This document shows positions 43,949 through 52,349 of a DNA stretch of 64,000 nt, one piece after another. Made by a program: the position numbers and the translations under genes. The notes beneath the pieces were generated by a model. The model worked only from the letters and a program-made list of their open reading frames with translations, made no database searches and had not been told where the DNA came from. The stretch's first letter is position 1. Each line of letters opens with the position of its first letter. Source of the DNA: Streptomyces sp. RerS4 (GTDB lineage: Bacteria; Actinomycetota; Actinomycetes; Streptomycetales; Streptomycetaceae); assembly GCF_023515955.1 (NCBI RefSeq), contig NZ_CP097322.1, forward strand, positions 4,574,501 through 4,638,500. Direction: 5' to 3'.

Positions 43949-44098
43949 CCTGTATTGCTCCACCCCACCAAATTAGGCGGGACGGCCGTCGGATCCGGGC
44001 CTGGACACGCGTACATCCACCGCCACTCATCGGAAAGTAAACTGTCCGGTGGCCCACCTCCGGGCCGCCGCCCCCTCCAGCTACGGGAAGTCGCCAAC

Positions 44099-45187
<1,089 letters not shown>

Positions 45188-45224
45188 TCATCTCGTCACA
45201 GCATGTCTCGTCAAACGTGCAGGC

Positions 45225-45262
45225 CAGAAGGGGTCGGACTCTGTCGAGTCCGACCCCTTCTG
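45225..45262. terminator. Bidirectional terminator after ychF, 17-bp stem
   Basis: Bases 45225-45241 pair perfectly with 45246-45262 around a 4-nt loop, between ychF and the convergent Uma2-family gene. It lies inside the putative insert and would replace the original ychF terminator. Confidence 0.85.
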
Positions 45263-45280
45263 CATTCCCGTGCTGACTTT

Positions 45281-45862
45281 TCAGCTGCTGCGGGGCGGCG
45301 TGAGCTTGTCGAGGTCCAGGCTGACCTCGAAGGGCACCGGGCGCTGGAGCGTGCCCCGGAAGATCCCGGCGGGAGCGTAGGCGCCGGTGGGTTCGTCGAG
45401 CTCGTAGACGTGGACGACGGGTGCCCCGTCCTCGTCCTCGATGCACCAGTAGTGCGGGATGCCGGCCTCCGCGTACTTGCGGAGCTTTACTGTGCGATCG
45501 CGATGTGCGGACTCGGGTGAGACCGCTTCTACGACGAGCTTCACGTCCTCCGGGGCGTACCAGGTGCGGTCGGGGTCATAGGGCAGGTTCGTCAGCAAGA
45601 GGTCCGGCTCGGGGCGGTTGCGGGCATCGAGGCGGATCGTCATCTCGCGCTCGACCTCGAAGCCAACCGGCGCCTGCGCCATGAGCGTGGTGGTCAGGGC
45701 GGTGACGAGGCGGCCATGCCAGGACCGCTGGGGCGACATCATGAAGACGAGGGCTCCGTCGATCAGCTCGGTGTGGCGGGGTGCCTCGGGGAGGCGGTCG
45801 AGGTCCTCCGCGAACCAGCCTTCCGCGCGGGGCGGGCGCATCCAGTCGGGCAGTGCGGTCAT
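45281..45862 (-). CDS. Uma2 family (DUF820) PD-(D/E)xK endonuclease-like protein
   Basis: A 193-aa protein with the Uma2/DUF820 restriction-endonuclease-like core: HTELIDGALVFM, RPEPDLLLTNLPYDPD, VKLVVEAVSPESAHRDRTVKLRKYAEAGIPHYWCIED. The acidic residues of PDLLL and VVEAVSPES plus the following Lys would form the PD-(D/E)xK site. Such genes are numerous and mobile in Streptomyces and cyanobacteria; their role is unproven. Codons are less GC-biased than in neighbours. It is divergent from the next ORF by 40 bp, inside the ychF-bounded insert. Confidence 0.88.
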   Translation of the reverse strand: MTALPDWMRPPRAEGWFAEDLDRLPEAPRHTELIDGALVFMMSPQRSWHGRLVTALTTTLMAQAPVGFEVEREMTIRLDARNRPEPDLLLTNLPYDPDRTWYAPEDVKLVVEAVSPESAHRDRTVKLRKYAEAGIPHYWCIEDEDGAPVVHVYELDEPTGAYAPAGIFRGTLQRPVPFEVSLDLDKLTPPRSS

Positions 45863-45902
45863 GGGACAACCCTAGCGATCGTGGCCGTCATGAGGGGTGG
45901 TT

Positions 45903-46589
45903 GTGTCGCTGATCCATAATCGGCGCACGGACGTCGTCGGGGTACTCGAAGCCGCCTCTTTGCTGGTGCCCGAGGATGTCGCCACGGACCGCGACATCCC
46001 CGTGTCCGACGGATGGACCGCGCCGGCAGGATTCTGGGAGGAGCTGGTGCGGGCGGCCGGGATGCTTGGGTTCGAACAGAGCCGGGAGTGTTGCGCGTGG
46101 CGGGGTGTCGAGACGCGCGTGGGGGTCATCCGCGCTGATCTCGCACTGTTCCCTGCCGGTGAGGCGCTCCGGCGTACCCCGCTCCCCGGATCCGGGGTCC
46201 TGCGGCCGATGTGGGACATCGGCAATCAGAGGGGGGACGGAGCGCCCGAACTGGACGTAGCCCGCGTATGGGTCGAGTTCGCTCCCGACCTGCCGCCAGG
46301 CGGGCGGGCTCCGGTGCGCCTCTCGCCGTTGAACCCGGCGCGGTGGAGCCACCTCGCCCCGGGCGATTGGATCACTCTGTACGAGTGTGCTGTGGCCGGC
46401 GGGATGGCGTCGATCCTCGAAGTCCGACCCCCCGGGTCACCTGGAGTCAGGTGTCGTAGATGGTGGAGTGATGCCCGACGTGCACGACCCACACCACCAA
46501 CTCTCCGCTGTCGATCGCGTAGACGACGCGGTGGTCGCCGAACCGTAGCCGTCGGCGGTCTGGCTGGGACACGAGTGCGGTGGTGTTGA
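45903..46589 (+). CDS. Uncharacterised ORF with a chimeric or frameshifted C-terminus
   Basis: A 228-codon ORF. Residues 1-178 look like a real protein of a type common in Streptomyces (ending LSPLNPARWSHLAPGDWITLYECAVAGGMASILEV), with no assigned function. The last 48 residues are Arg-rich and run antisense to the relE toxin gene, so they are probably not native. A six-C run near 46430 is a likely slip point; a shift there would stop at about 46460, tail to tail with relE. GTG 45903 has GAGGGG just upstream. Confidence 0.6.
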   Translation: MSLIHNRRTDVVGVLEAASLLVPEDVATDRDIPVSDGWTAPAGFWEELVRAAGMLGFEQSRECCAWRGVETRVGVIRADLALFPAGEALRRTPLPGSGVLRPMWDIGNQRGDGAPELDVARVWVEFAPDLPPGGRAPVRLSPLNPARWSHLAPGDWITLYECAVAGGMASILEVRPPGSPGVRCRRWWSDARRARPTPPTLRCRSRRRRGGRRTVAVGGLAGTRVRWC

Positions 46590-46710
46590 AGCCGAGCGGA
46601 TCGCTCTCCAACTCGGTGAGCTTGGCCAGGATGCGCAGCGCCATGTCGCGAGGGACCTTCCGAAGTTCGGCCTGCGCCTCGGGGCGGAAGACGGTTCGGT
46701 ACTCACTCAC
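46447..46710 (-). CDS. RelE/ParE superfamily toxin
   Basis: An 87-aa toxin of the RelE/YoeB fold: YRTVFRPEAQAELRKVPRDMALRILAKLTELESDP, then RLRFGDHRVVYAIDSGELVVWVVHVGHHSTIYD. These proteins cleave mRNA on the ribosome or, in ParE, inhibit gyrase; the basic RLRFGDHRVVY strand favours the mRNA-cleaving type. The start overlaps the antitoxin stop by 8 bp, so expression is coupled. It lies in the insert at the ychF 3' end, where it may stabilise the segment. Confidence 0.9.
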   Translation of the reverse strand: MSEYRTVFRPEAQAELRKVPRDMALRILAKLTELESDPLGFNTTALVSQPDRRRLRFGDHRVVYAIDSGELVVWVVHVGHHSTIYDT

Positions 46711-46936
46711 CGCGAGCCAGCGTCTCCCCCATGACGTCCTCGATCGGGATGCCGGGTGCGGGGTTGGCCATGCGCTCGTCGATGATCCGGTTGATCTCGC
46801 GCTCTTCCCACTCCTGGTACTTGCGCAGCACCTCGATGGAGACCACGGCGGCGACTTCCTTGCCTCGGCGCGTGATCACAGTGGGCACGTCGTCGCGGTC
46901 CGCACGCTCCACGACCTCCGCCAGGTGGGCGCGCAC
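46703..46936 (-). CDS. Phd/YefM family antitoxin, N-terminus disrupted or mis-started
   Basis: A 77-aa protein from GTG 46936: RAHLAEVVERADRDDVPTVITRRGKEVAAVVSIEVLRKYQEWEE is the Phd/YefM DNA-binding core; the rest (INRIIDERMANPAPGIPIEDVM) wraps the toxin. The conserved first strand (LPIESVRDV) is encoded just upstream in the same frame, but no ATG or GTG precedes it; an ATG at about 46995 is one base out of frame. A single-base change after that ATG would give a full-length antitoxin. It autoregulates with the toxin. Confidence 0.85.
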   Translation of the reverse strand: MRAHLAEVVERADRDDVPTVITRRGKEVAAVVSIEVLRKYQEWEEREINRIIDERMANPAPGIPIEDVMGETLARGE

Positions 46937-46997
46937 GTCGCGGACGGACTCTATGGGCAGCGGCTGCGTCGTGCGCTCAAGGGTACCGAGTGTCCCA

Positions 46998-47007
46998 TGT
47001 GTACACA
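46998..47007. promoter_or_regulatory. YefM-type operator palindrome
   Basis: TGTGTACACA is a perfect palindrome with the TGTACA core known to be bound by E. coli YefM-YoeB. It abuts the displaced antitoxin ATG, and copies of TGTCCC flank it at 46991 and 47011. Confidence 0.65.
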
Positions 47008-47041
47008 GTGTGTCCCGCGGCGGGCTCCGCTCGCCACCGTC

Positions 47042-47072
47042 GCGCGTGCTGGATGAAGCAGTAGCGTGCTGG
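47042..47072. repeat. Two 11-bp direct repeats 20 bp apart
   Basis: GCGTGCTGGAT occurs at 47042 and 47062, just inside the right end of the ychF-bounded insert. Such paired repeats near an end can be recombinase arm sites; here that is speculation. Confidence 0.5.
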
Positions 47073-47083
47073 ATCGGTGCTGG

Positions 47084-47098
47084 GTGTTCCGCTTCAAC
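47084..47098 (+). repeat. Right 15-bp direct repeat (copy of the ychF 3' end), attR-like
   Basis: An exact copy of 45169-45183, read in the ychF frame as FRFNV and then TGA. It restores a ychF-like ending next to a terminator-like hairpin, as expected if this was the original ychF 3' end before insertion. Confidence 0.7.
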
Positions 47099-47125
47099 GT
47101 CTGACCGTGCCGCAAGCGCACGCCA

Positions 47126-47151
47126 AGGGGCCGCCTCCTCCGGGAGCCGGC
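47126..47151. terminator. Hairpin beyond the right repeat, possible original ychF terminator
   Basis: An 11-bp stem with one C-C mismatch and a 4-nt loop ends 2 bp before the stop of the leftward gene at 47153. It would be a shared terminator if ychF once ended at 47100. Confidence 0.55.
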
Positions 47152-47152
47152 C

Positions 47153-48322
47153 CTATTTGGTAGGCCGTTCGAGCATCGGCTCGAAGGTGGATTCCTCCTC
47201 ATCGGGAACGTGCGGGAGGAAGCCGTCGGGGACGGTGCGGGCCGCGGTGGTGAGCAGGCGGTCCAGGACTTCCCGGTCGGTGGCCGGGGGCAGTCGAAGG
47301 GCGGCGAGGAGGCGGTCGCGGACGGTGGGGTGGTCCGGGTGGGCGTCGAGGTAGTCGGAGTTGAGGGCCGGGGGACGGAAGCCGGCCAGGGCGTCGTGCC
47401 ACGACGGCAGAACGATGGCGAGCGTCAGGGCCTCGGCGAGGGACTCTGCGATGAGGGATGCCCGGCCCTCGGAGTCGGTGTAGAGGACGGGGCGGGGGCC
47501 GTCGGGGGCGGCTGGGCCGCAGAGGTAGTGGGTGCCGCCCGCGTTGCAGCCGGCGACGGGCTCCACCGGGAGGCCGTTGGGTAGGGCGATCGGCTCGATC
47601 GGGTCGGTGCGGGCAAGGTCGAACTCGCCGTCGCAGGACAGGTAGGAGGCGACCTCGGGGTGCGCGGCGATTCTCTGGAGCAGTGCGCCGTCCGAGAGGG
47701 CGGCCGGGTTGAGGGCCACGGCGATCGCGGGGGTGAGGGGGTGTCCGGCGAGGACGTGGCGGACGGCGTCGAGGGGGACGGGGCGCTCGTAGTAGTCCTC
47801 GAAGTGAGCCCGGACGGCCTCGGGGGAGCGGTCGGTGAGGAGAGGGAAGAGGAAGCCGGAGCCGTCCGGGTCCTCGCTGCCCTCGGGGAAGGTGATGGTC
47901 GAGCCGGTGTGCCAGACGGTGTCGCCGGTCTCCCGCCACAGGCAGGCGGTGACCCGGGGGAGGTCGATGCCCGCGTCGTGGAAGGCGGGCTCGTACAGGA
48001 GCGGGCGCAGCGCCTCGGGCACGTCGTCGATGACACCGGGCCAGACCCGCTCGTCGTCCGTCGCGTACGGACTCATCTGCGACTCGTGGTCGAAGCCGCG
48101 TATGAGCACGCCGGCCGGGGTGAAGAGGACGGAGAAGTCGTCCCCGGAGCCGTTCTCCATCAGGGCCGCCTCCACCGAAGGGCCCCAGGCGGCGGCGAAC
48201 GCGTACTGACAGAACCGCGGATCGTCGCTGATCGCCGCGTCCAGGACGGCCAGTGCGCGCAGATGGGCGCGGAGTCGGGCGGGTTCGGGGAGGAGGGCGG
48301 CGGTCTCGCGCACGGTGCTCAT
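47153..48322 (-). CDS. Uncharacterised cytoplasmic protein
   Basis: A 389-aa soluble protein I do not recognise. It has no signal peptide or membrane segment. Visible landmarks are an acidic middle part (EGSEDPDGSGFLFPLLTDRSPEAVRAHFEDYYERPVPLDAVRHVLAGHPLTPAIAVALNP), then SYLSCDGEFDLARTDPIEPIALPNGLPVEPVAGCNAGGTHYLCG, where GCNAGGTHYLCG resembles a Gly-rich pocket seen in SMI1/SUKH-like Streptomyces proteins. The start at 48322 (MSTVRETAALLPEP) is chosen because upstream residues lack codon bias. It is divergent from the cupin gene. Confidence 0.78.
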   Translation of the reverse strand: MSTVRETAALLPEPARLRAHLRALAVLDAAISDDPRFCQYAFAAAWGPSVEAALMENGSGDDFSVLFTPAGVLIRGFDHESQMSPYATDDERVWPGVIDDVPEALRPLLYEPAFHDAGIDLPRVTACLWRETGDTVWHTGSTITFPEGSEDPDGSGFLFPLLTDRSPEAVRAHFEDYYERPVPLDAVRHVLAGHPLTPAIAVALNPAALSDGALLQRIAAHPEVASYLSCDGEFDLARTDPIEPIALPNGLPVEPVAGCNAGGTHYLCGPAAPDGPRPVLYTDSEGRASLIAESLAEALTLAIVLPSWHDALAGFRPPALNSDYLDAHPDHPTVRDRLLAALRLPPATDREVLDRLLTTAARTVPDGFLPHVPDEEESTFEPMLERPTK

Positions 48323-48452
48323 GGCGCCATGGAAGCAGCCGCCGGTGACAACCCGGTGCGGGATCAGGTGTCGTGGTGACATATCGGGGTGGTTCGGGGC
48401 CGGGGTTGCGGGCTTGGGGGTGATCATGAGCCGTCGAAGAAGGGGGAACACC

Positions 48453-48944
48453 ATGTCGTACCCGGAGTATCCGGAGCGGGTTTACCACCGGGAGGAAGGC
48501 GAGGTCAGTGCCGTCTTCCGGACGGTGGACACGCCGCCCGAGTTCGGGGTGGCGGGTGGGGACGCGATCCACTACCTGGCCACCAAGGCCTCTACGCAGG
48601 GGGAGTTCGGGCTCTACCGGGTGGAGATGAGCGCGAAGGCCGGCGGGCCCAAGACGCACTTCCACAAGACGATCTCGGAGTCGTTCTTCGTGCTCGACGG
48701 CACGGTCCGGCTGTTCAACGGAGAGGGCTGGGTGGACGCGAAGAAGGGCGACTTCCTGTACGTGCCCCAGGGCGGGCTGCACGCCTTCCGCAACGACTCG
48801 GACGCGCCCGCCGAGATGCTGATGATCTTCGCACCGGGAGCGCCGCGCGAGGAGTACTTCGAGGGGCTGGCGGCCATGGCGGACGCGACGGACGAGGAGC
48901 GCGCGGAGTTCTTCGTGCGTCACGACTCCTACTTCGTGGAGTAG
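48453..48944 (+). CDS. Cupin-domain protein
   Basis: A 163-aa single-domain cupin. Motif 1 is GPKTHFHKTISESFFVLDGTVRLF, with two His and a Glu as metal ligands; motif 2 is GDFLYVPQGGLHAFRND with the third His. Cupins of this kind are dioxygenases, isomerases or sensors; nothing marks the substrate. The C-terminal helix (EEYFEGLAAMADATDEERAEFFVRHD) is often seen in quercetinase-like members. ATG 48453 follows GAAGGGGG. The stop lies inside a 9-bp repeat that supplies two more in-frame TAG codons. Confidence 0.88.
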   Translation: MSYPEYPERVYHREEGEVSAVFRTVDTPPEFGVAGGDAIHYLATKASTQGEFGLYRVEMSAKAGGPKTHFHKTISESFFVLDGTVRLFNGEGWVDAKKGDFLYVPQGGLHAFRNDSDAPAEMLMIFAPGAPREEYFEGLAAMADATDEERAEFFVRHDSYFVE

Positions 48945-48971
48945 GCGGAGTAGGTGGAGTAGCGGGAGTCC
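48936..48971. repeat. 9-bp tandem repeat across the cupin stop codon
   Basis: GTGGAGTAG, GCGGAGTAG, GTGGAGTAG and a diverged unit follow in tandem. Because the period is a multiple of three, the first TAG is backed by two more in-frame stops. Confidence 0.8.
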
Positions 48972-49006
48972 AGGGGGGCTCCGGGGTGGGGGGTGAGGGT
49001 GGGAGG

Positions 49007-49372
49007 ATGGATTATCAGGGGTTGGTCGAGGCGTTCATCGGGGTCGTCAACGAGGTGGACGACGAGCGGCGGCGGGTCGGGATCGAGGCCCTGTGCACCG
49101 AGGGGGTCGAGTACTGCGACCCCGACGTGCGGGTGCTCGGGCGGGAGGCGCTCGTCGGGCATCTGGCGCGGCTGCGGGCGAGCTTCCCGCCAGGGGTTTC
49201 GTTCTCCCTGACGGGGAAGGTCGACGGGCATCACGAGCAGGCGCGCTTCGCGTGGGCCTTCGGGGAGGAGGGGGCTCCGGTGCTCGAAGGGGTTGATGTC
49301 GCGTTGTTCGAGTGGGTCGAGGGGGGACGTGGGGGGTGGCGGATTCGGGGGGTCTACGCCTTCTCCGGGTGA
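49007..49372 (+). CDS. SnoaL/NTF2-like protein
   Basis: A 121-aa protein with the NTF2-like layout: MDYQGLVEAFIGVVNEVDDERRRVGIEALCTEGVEYCDPDVRVLGREALVGHLARLRASFPPGVSFSLTGKVDGHHEQARFAWAFGEEGAPVLEGVDVALFEWVEGGRGGWRIRGVYAFSG follows the helix-helix-beta pattern in which a loop carries EYCDPDVRVLGREALVGHL, the usual SnoaL signature. A ligand-binding or isomerase role is likely but unproven. GGGAGG directly precedes the ATG, closer than usual. It is convergent with the beta-propeller gene, 3 bp apart. Confidence 0.8.
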   Translation: MDYQGLVEAFIGVVNEVDDERRRVGIEALCTEGVEYCDPDVRVLGREALVGHLARLRASFPPGVSFSLTGKVDGHHEQARFAWAFGEEGAPVLEGVDVALFEWVEGGRGGWRIRGVYAFSG

Positions 49373-49375
49373 GGG

Positions 49376-50377
49376 TCAGAGGCCGCGGACCGCTGCCACC
49401 GTGAACGTCGTCGGGGTGCCCGTCGACGGGGTCAGGGGGCCGCCCTCCTTGTCGAACTGGGAGCGCACCACCAGGGTGCGGCCCGGGGTGTGGGCCAGGG
49501 TGGTCGGGATCTGGAGCGCGGGATCCGTGACGGTGCGGATCAGGCGGGCGCGGGTGCCGTCCGGGGTGAGCTGCCAGCGGGTGAGGGTGTTCGGGACGTT
49601 GTGGGCCACCCGCAGGACGCCGCCCGGGGCGAGGTCGAGGCCGTCGGCGGCCTTCAGGTCGCCGCCGGTCAGGTCCACGCGGCCGATCTCCCCGGTGCGC
49701 AGGTCGACGCGGTGCAGCTCGCCCGCCGTCATGTCGACCGTCAGCAGGTAGCGGCCCGCCGGGTCGGAGACGATGCCGTTCAGCGCGTAGCTGCCGGGGG
49801 GCGACGGGGTGAGGTGCCCGTTCAGGTCGTGGGCGACCGTCAGGGCGCCGGAGCCGGCCCGCACCTCGGCCGGGGTGACGCGGTAGATCACGCCGCGGAC
49901 GCTGTCCGTCAGGTACGCGGTGCCGTCCGGGGTGAGCGTCAGGTCGTTGACGAAGCGGGGGCCGTCGCCCGCCACCTCGAAGTGGGCCAGGCGCGCGCCC
50001 GTCCGGGTGTCGTACACGGAGACCCCGGCGGTGGAGTCGGTGACCCACAGCCGCCCCCGCGCGGCGTCGACGCGCAGGCCGTTCGCCGTGTGGCGGCCGT
50101 CGCGGCCGGCCGGGAGGAAGACCTCGGCCGTACGGGCCCCCGGGCGGGCGCGGTAGACGGTGCCGTCCGCGTACGAGCCGACGTACACCGCGCCCGTGCG
50201 GGAGTCGGTGGCTATGCCCTCGGGGAAGACCTTCGGGCCGGGGAGAGTGAAGGCGGTGGAGACCCCCGGACGGGCGGTGGCCGTCGCCGGACCGGCGGCC
50301 GACATGAGTGCGGTGAGGGCGGTGACTGTGAGTGCGGTGAGGGGCTTCGACAGTTTCGACAGCTTTGACTGCGACAT
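49376..50377 (-). CDS. Secreted SMP-30/NHL-type beta-propeller protein
   Basis: A 333-aa exported protein. The N-terminus (MSQSKLSKLSKPLTALTVTALTALMSAAGPATATA) is a signal peptide with a 9-bp DNA repeat coding SKLSKLSK. The mature part shows propeller blades: FPEGIATDSRTGAVYVGSYADGTVYR, ANGLRVDAARGRLWVTDS, VNDLTLTPDGTAYLTDSVRGVIYRV, ALNGIVSDPAGRYLLTVD and AADGLDLAPGGVLRVAHN. These fit SMP-30/gluconolactonase or NHL-type repeats; a lactonase or binding role is possible. It is divergent from a MarR regulator across 75 bp and is probably its target. Confidence 0.85.
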   Translation of the reverse strand: MSQSKLSKLSKPLTALTVTALTALMSAAGPATATARPGVSTAFTLPGPKVFPEGIATDSRTGAVYVGSYADGTVYRARPGARTAEVFLPAGRDGRHTANGLRVDAARGRLWVTDSTAGVSVYDTRTGARLAHFEVAGDGPRFVNDLTLTPDGTAYLTDSVRGVIYRVTPAEVRAGSGALTVAHDLNGHLTPSPPGSYALNGIVSDPAGRYLLTVDMTAGELHRVDLRTGEIGRVDLTGGDLKAADGLDLAPGGVLRVAHNVPNTLTRWQLTPDGTRARLIRTVTDPALQIPTTLAHTPGRTLVVRSQFDKEGGPLTPSTGTPTTFTVAAVRGL

Positions 50378-50412
50378 GTGTGTCCGTTTCGTTGGGTGTG
50401 TTCGAAGAGTAG

Positions 50413-50424
50413 TTAGAGCCCTAA
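50413..50424. promoter_or_regulatory. Candidate MarR operator
   Basis: TTAGAGCCCTAA has 4-bp inverted arms (TTAG/CTAA) and sits midway in the 75-bp gap between the beta-propeller gene and the MarR gene. Confidence 0.4.
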
Positions 50425-50452
50425 TGATTGGCAAGGGTCGTAGGATTCCCCA

Positions 50453-50890
50453 ATGACCTCCATGCCCCCCGAGGAGCGGATCGGCTCGCACGTCAAGCGC
50501 GCCGAGCAGGCGCTCCTCGCGGCGAAGTCCGCCGCGCTCAAGCCGGCCGCAGTAACGGTTCCCCAGTACGCCGCGCTGCTCTGGCTCGCCGAGAAGCCGG
50601 GGATTTCCGCCGCCGCCCTCTCCCGGCTCTGCGGGGTCACGCCGCCGACGATGAACACCGTGCTGAAGAACCTCCACGAGCGCGGGCTCATCGAACGCAC
50701 CCCCCACGAATGGCACCGCAACGTGCTGGAGACGCGGCTCACCCCGCAGGGCCGCGCCGTGATGGAGCAGGCGGACGACTCCGCCGTACGGGTGGAACGG
50801 GCGCTCGCCGCCGCCTTCTCGGAGGAGGAACGGGAGCGGCTCATCGAGCTCCTGGGCCGGTGCTCGGACGTGCTCGACACGTTGAAGTGA
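50453..50890 (+). CDS. MarR family transcriptional regulator
   Basis: A 145-aa regulator. Helix-turn-helix: SAAALSRLCGVTPPTMNTVLKNLHERGLIERTPHEWHRNVLETRLTPQGRAVM, with the wing containing the usual D/E-R-R-type residues replaced by EWHRNVLE. N- and C-terminal helices form the dimer. It probably represses itself and the divergent secreted beta-propeller gene in response to a small ligand. The ATG at 50453 is followed closely by family-conserved helix 1. Confidence 0.92.
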   Translation: MTSMPPEERIGSHVKRAEQALLAAKSAALKPAAVTVPQYAALLWLAEKPGISAAALSRLCGVTPPTMNTVLKNLHERGLIERTPHEWHRNVLETRLTPQGRAVMEQADDSAVRVERALAAAFSEEERERLIELLGRCSDVLDTLK

Positions 50891-51026
50891 CCCGGACGAC
50901 AGCCGAAGTTCCCCACACGTTTTTGCCGGGATGTGGAACTCCGCCGGGCGTTCGCACATCAGAACCTAGGGTTGTCCAGCCGCTCTGCCCCGCCCGGGGC
51001 AGCCATGACCGTTCGGAGCGAAGTTC

Positions 51027-52160
51027 GTGCACGAGTACCCGCAGCAGCAGCCGTCCGGCCACGAGCCCGGTCGCGGGAACGGGAAGTCCCGGCGCGCGAT
51101 AGTCATCAGCGCGGGCCTCGCCTGCGCGCTGCTCCTGGCCGGCGGCGGCTTCGCCGCCTGGAAGTACGAGTGGTTCTCCGGCAACGCCGAGGCCACCACC
51201 GCAGGGGGCGAGAACCCGCAGGGGGTCACGGCCACCGAAGGCGCCGGCTCCGGCAAGAAGGGCGCCGCACCCTCGGCCTCCCCCAAGCCCACCGGCGACC
51301 CGGACGTGCTCCTGCCCTCCGGCCCGAAGTCCGACTTCAAGCAGACCGCCACGCTCGACGACGGCACCACCATCCGCAAGACCCGCCTGGCGGGCGCCAA
51401 GTCCGGCTTCGAGGGTGACGTCTGGGTCTGGACCCCCAAGGAGTACGACGACCCGAAGTACGCCAAGAGCGCCTTCCCGGTCCTCATCGCCCTGCCCGGC
51501 GGCAACGGCTTCCCGACCAACTACTGGGCCGACCGCAGCCTCGGCCTCCAGAAGGCCATCGCCGAGGGCGTCCAGGCGGGCACCAGCCTGCCCTTCGTCC
51601 TCGTCATGCCGGTGCTCAACCCGGACAACAAGTACTACTACGACGGCGCCGACATACCCGGCCAGGCCAAGATGGGCACCTGGATGGCCGAGGACGTGCC
51701 GAACTTCGCCCGCGCGAACTTCCGCACCTACAAGTCCCGCGAGGGCTGGGCCTTCATGGGCAACTCCTCCGGCGCCTTCGTCGGCCTCAAGCAGGTCATG
51801 GAGCACCCGGACCGCTTCAGGGCCGTGATCGCCAACGGCGGCGAGCTCGTCCCGGACTCCCCGCTGTGGAAGGGCCACCAGGCGGAGATGGACGCGAACA
51901 ACCCCGAGAAGCTCGCGCAGAAGCTGATCGACACCAAGGGCCCCGAGGTCCACGTCGCCTTCCAGTACGGGACGAAGGAGGGCGGGCGCGCGCTGCTGGA
52001 CAAGTTCCAGCAGCGGTTCGGCAAGGCCCCCGTCACGATCACGATCCACGAGATCAAGGGCGGCCAGCACAGCGGCTGGGACTACGTCCGGGGCATGAAG
52101 GAGAGCGGGCTCGCCGAGGTCAGCAAGGTCCTGAAGGGCCCCAAGCCCGAGGCCGGCTGA
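51027..52160 (+). CDS. Membrane-anchored alpha/beta hydrolase (putative esterase, copy 1)
   Basis: A 377-aa protein. A basic cytoplasmic N-terminus and one helix (AIVISAGLACALLLAGGGFAAWKY) anchor it, then a Ser/Pro linker and an esterase D-like alpha/beta hydrolase domain outside the cell. Motif GNSSG gives nucleophile Ser247; GGQHSGWDY near the end gives the catalytic His; FPVLIALPGGNGFPTNYW is the oxyanion strand. It resembles mycolyltransferase/feruloyl esterase-type folds. It starts with GTG 51027. A paralogue follows 190 bp downstream. Substrate unknown. Confidence 0.88.
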   Translation: MHEYPQQQPSGHEPGRGNGKSRRAIVISAGLACALLLAGGGFAAWKYEWFSGNAEATTAGGENPQGVTATEGAGSGKKGAAPSASPKPTGDPDVLLPSGPKSDFKQTATLDDGTTIRKTRLAGAKSGFEGDVWVWTPKEYDDPKYAKSAFPVLIALPGGNGFPTNYWADRSLGLQKAIAEGVQAGTSLPFVLVMPVLNPDNKYYYDGADIPGQAKMGTWMAEDVPNFARANFRTYKSREGWAFMGNSSGAFVGLKQVMEHPDRFRAVIANGGELVPDSPLWKGHQAEMDANNPEKLAQKLIDTKGPEVHVAFQYGTKEGGRALLDKFQQRFGKAPVTITIHEIKGGQHSGWDYVRGMKESGLAEVSKVLKGPKPEAG

Positions 52161-52349
52161 GCCCCGCGCTGACCCCCGCGGCGACGCGCACGCGCACGGG
52201 CGTCCCGTAGGTCACGTGGTACGCGCCACGTCGGCCCGGTCCCAGGCAACCCTTCCGGTCGTTCACTCCTCTGTCAGGGGTGTAAGGGGGGACCTATCGG
52301 TCCGACCCGCGTCCAACCAGGGCGCCGGAGAAGGAACGGGAACGAATCC

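Noticed and set aside
46060..46080. GGTTCGAA resembling a tRNA T-loop
   Set aside because: No acceptor stem, anticodon arm or D-arm around it; it lies inside an ORF.
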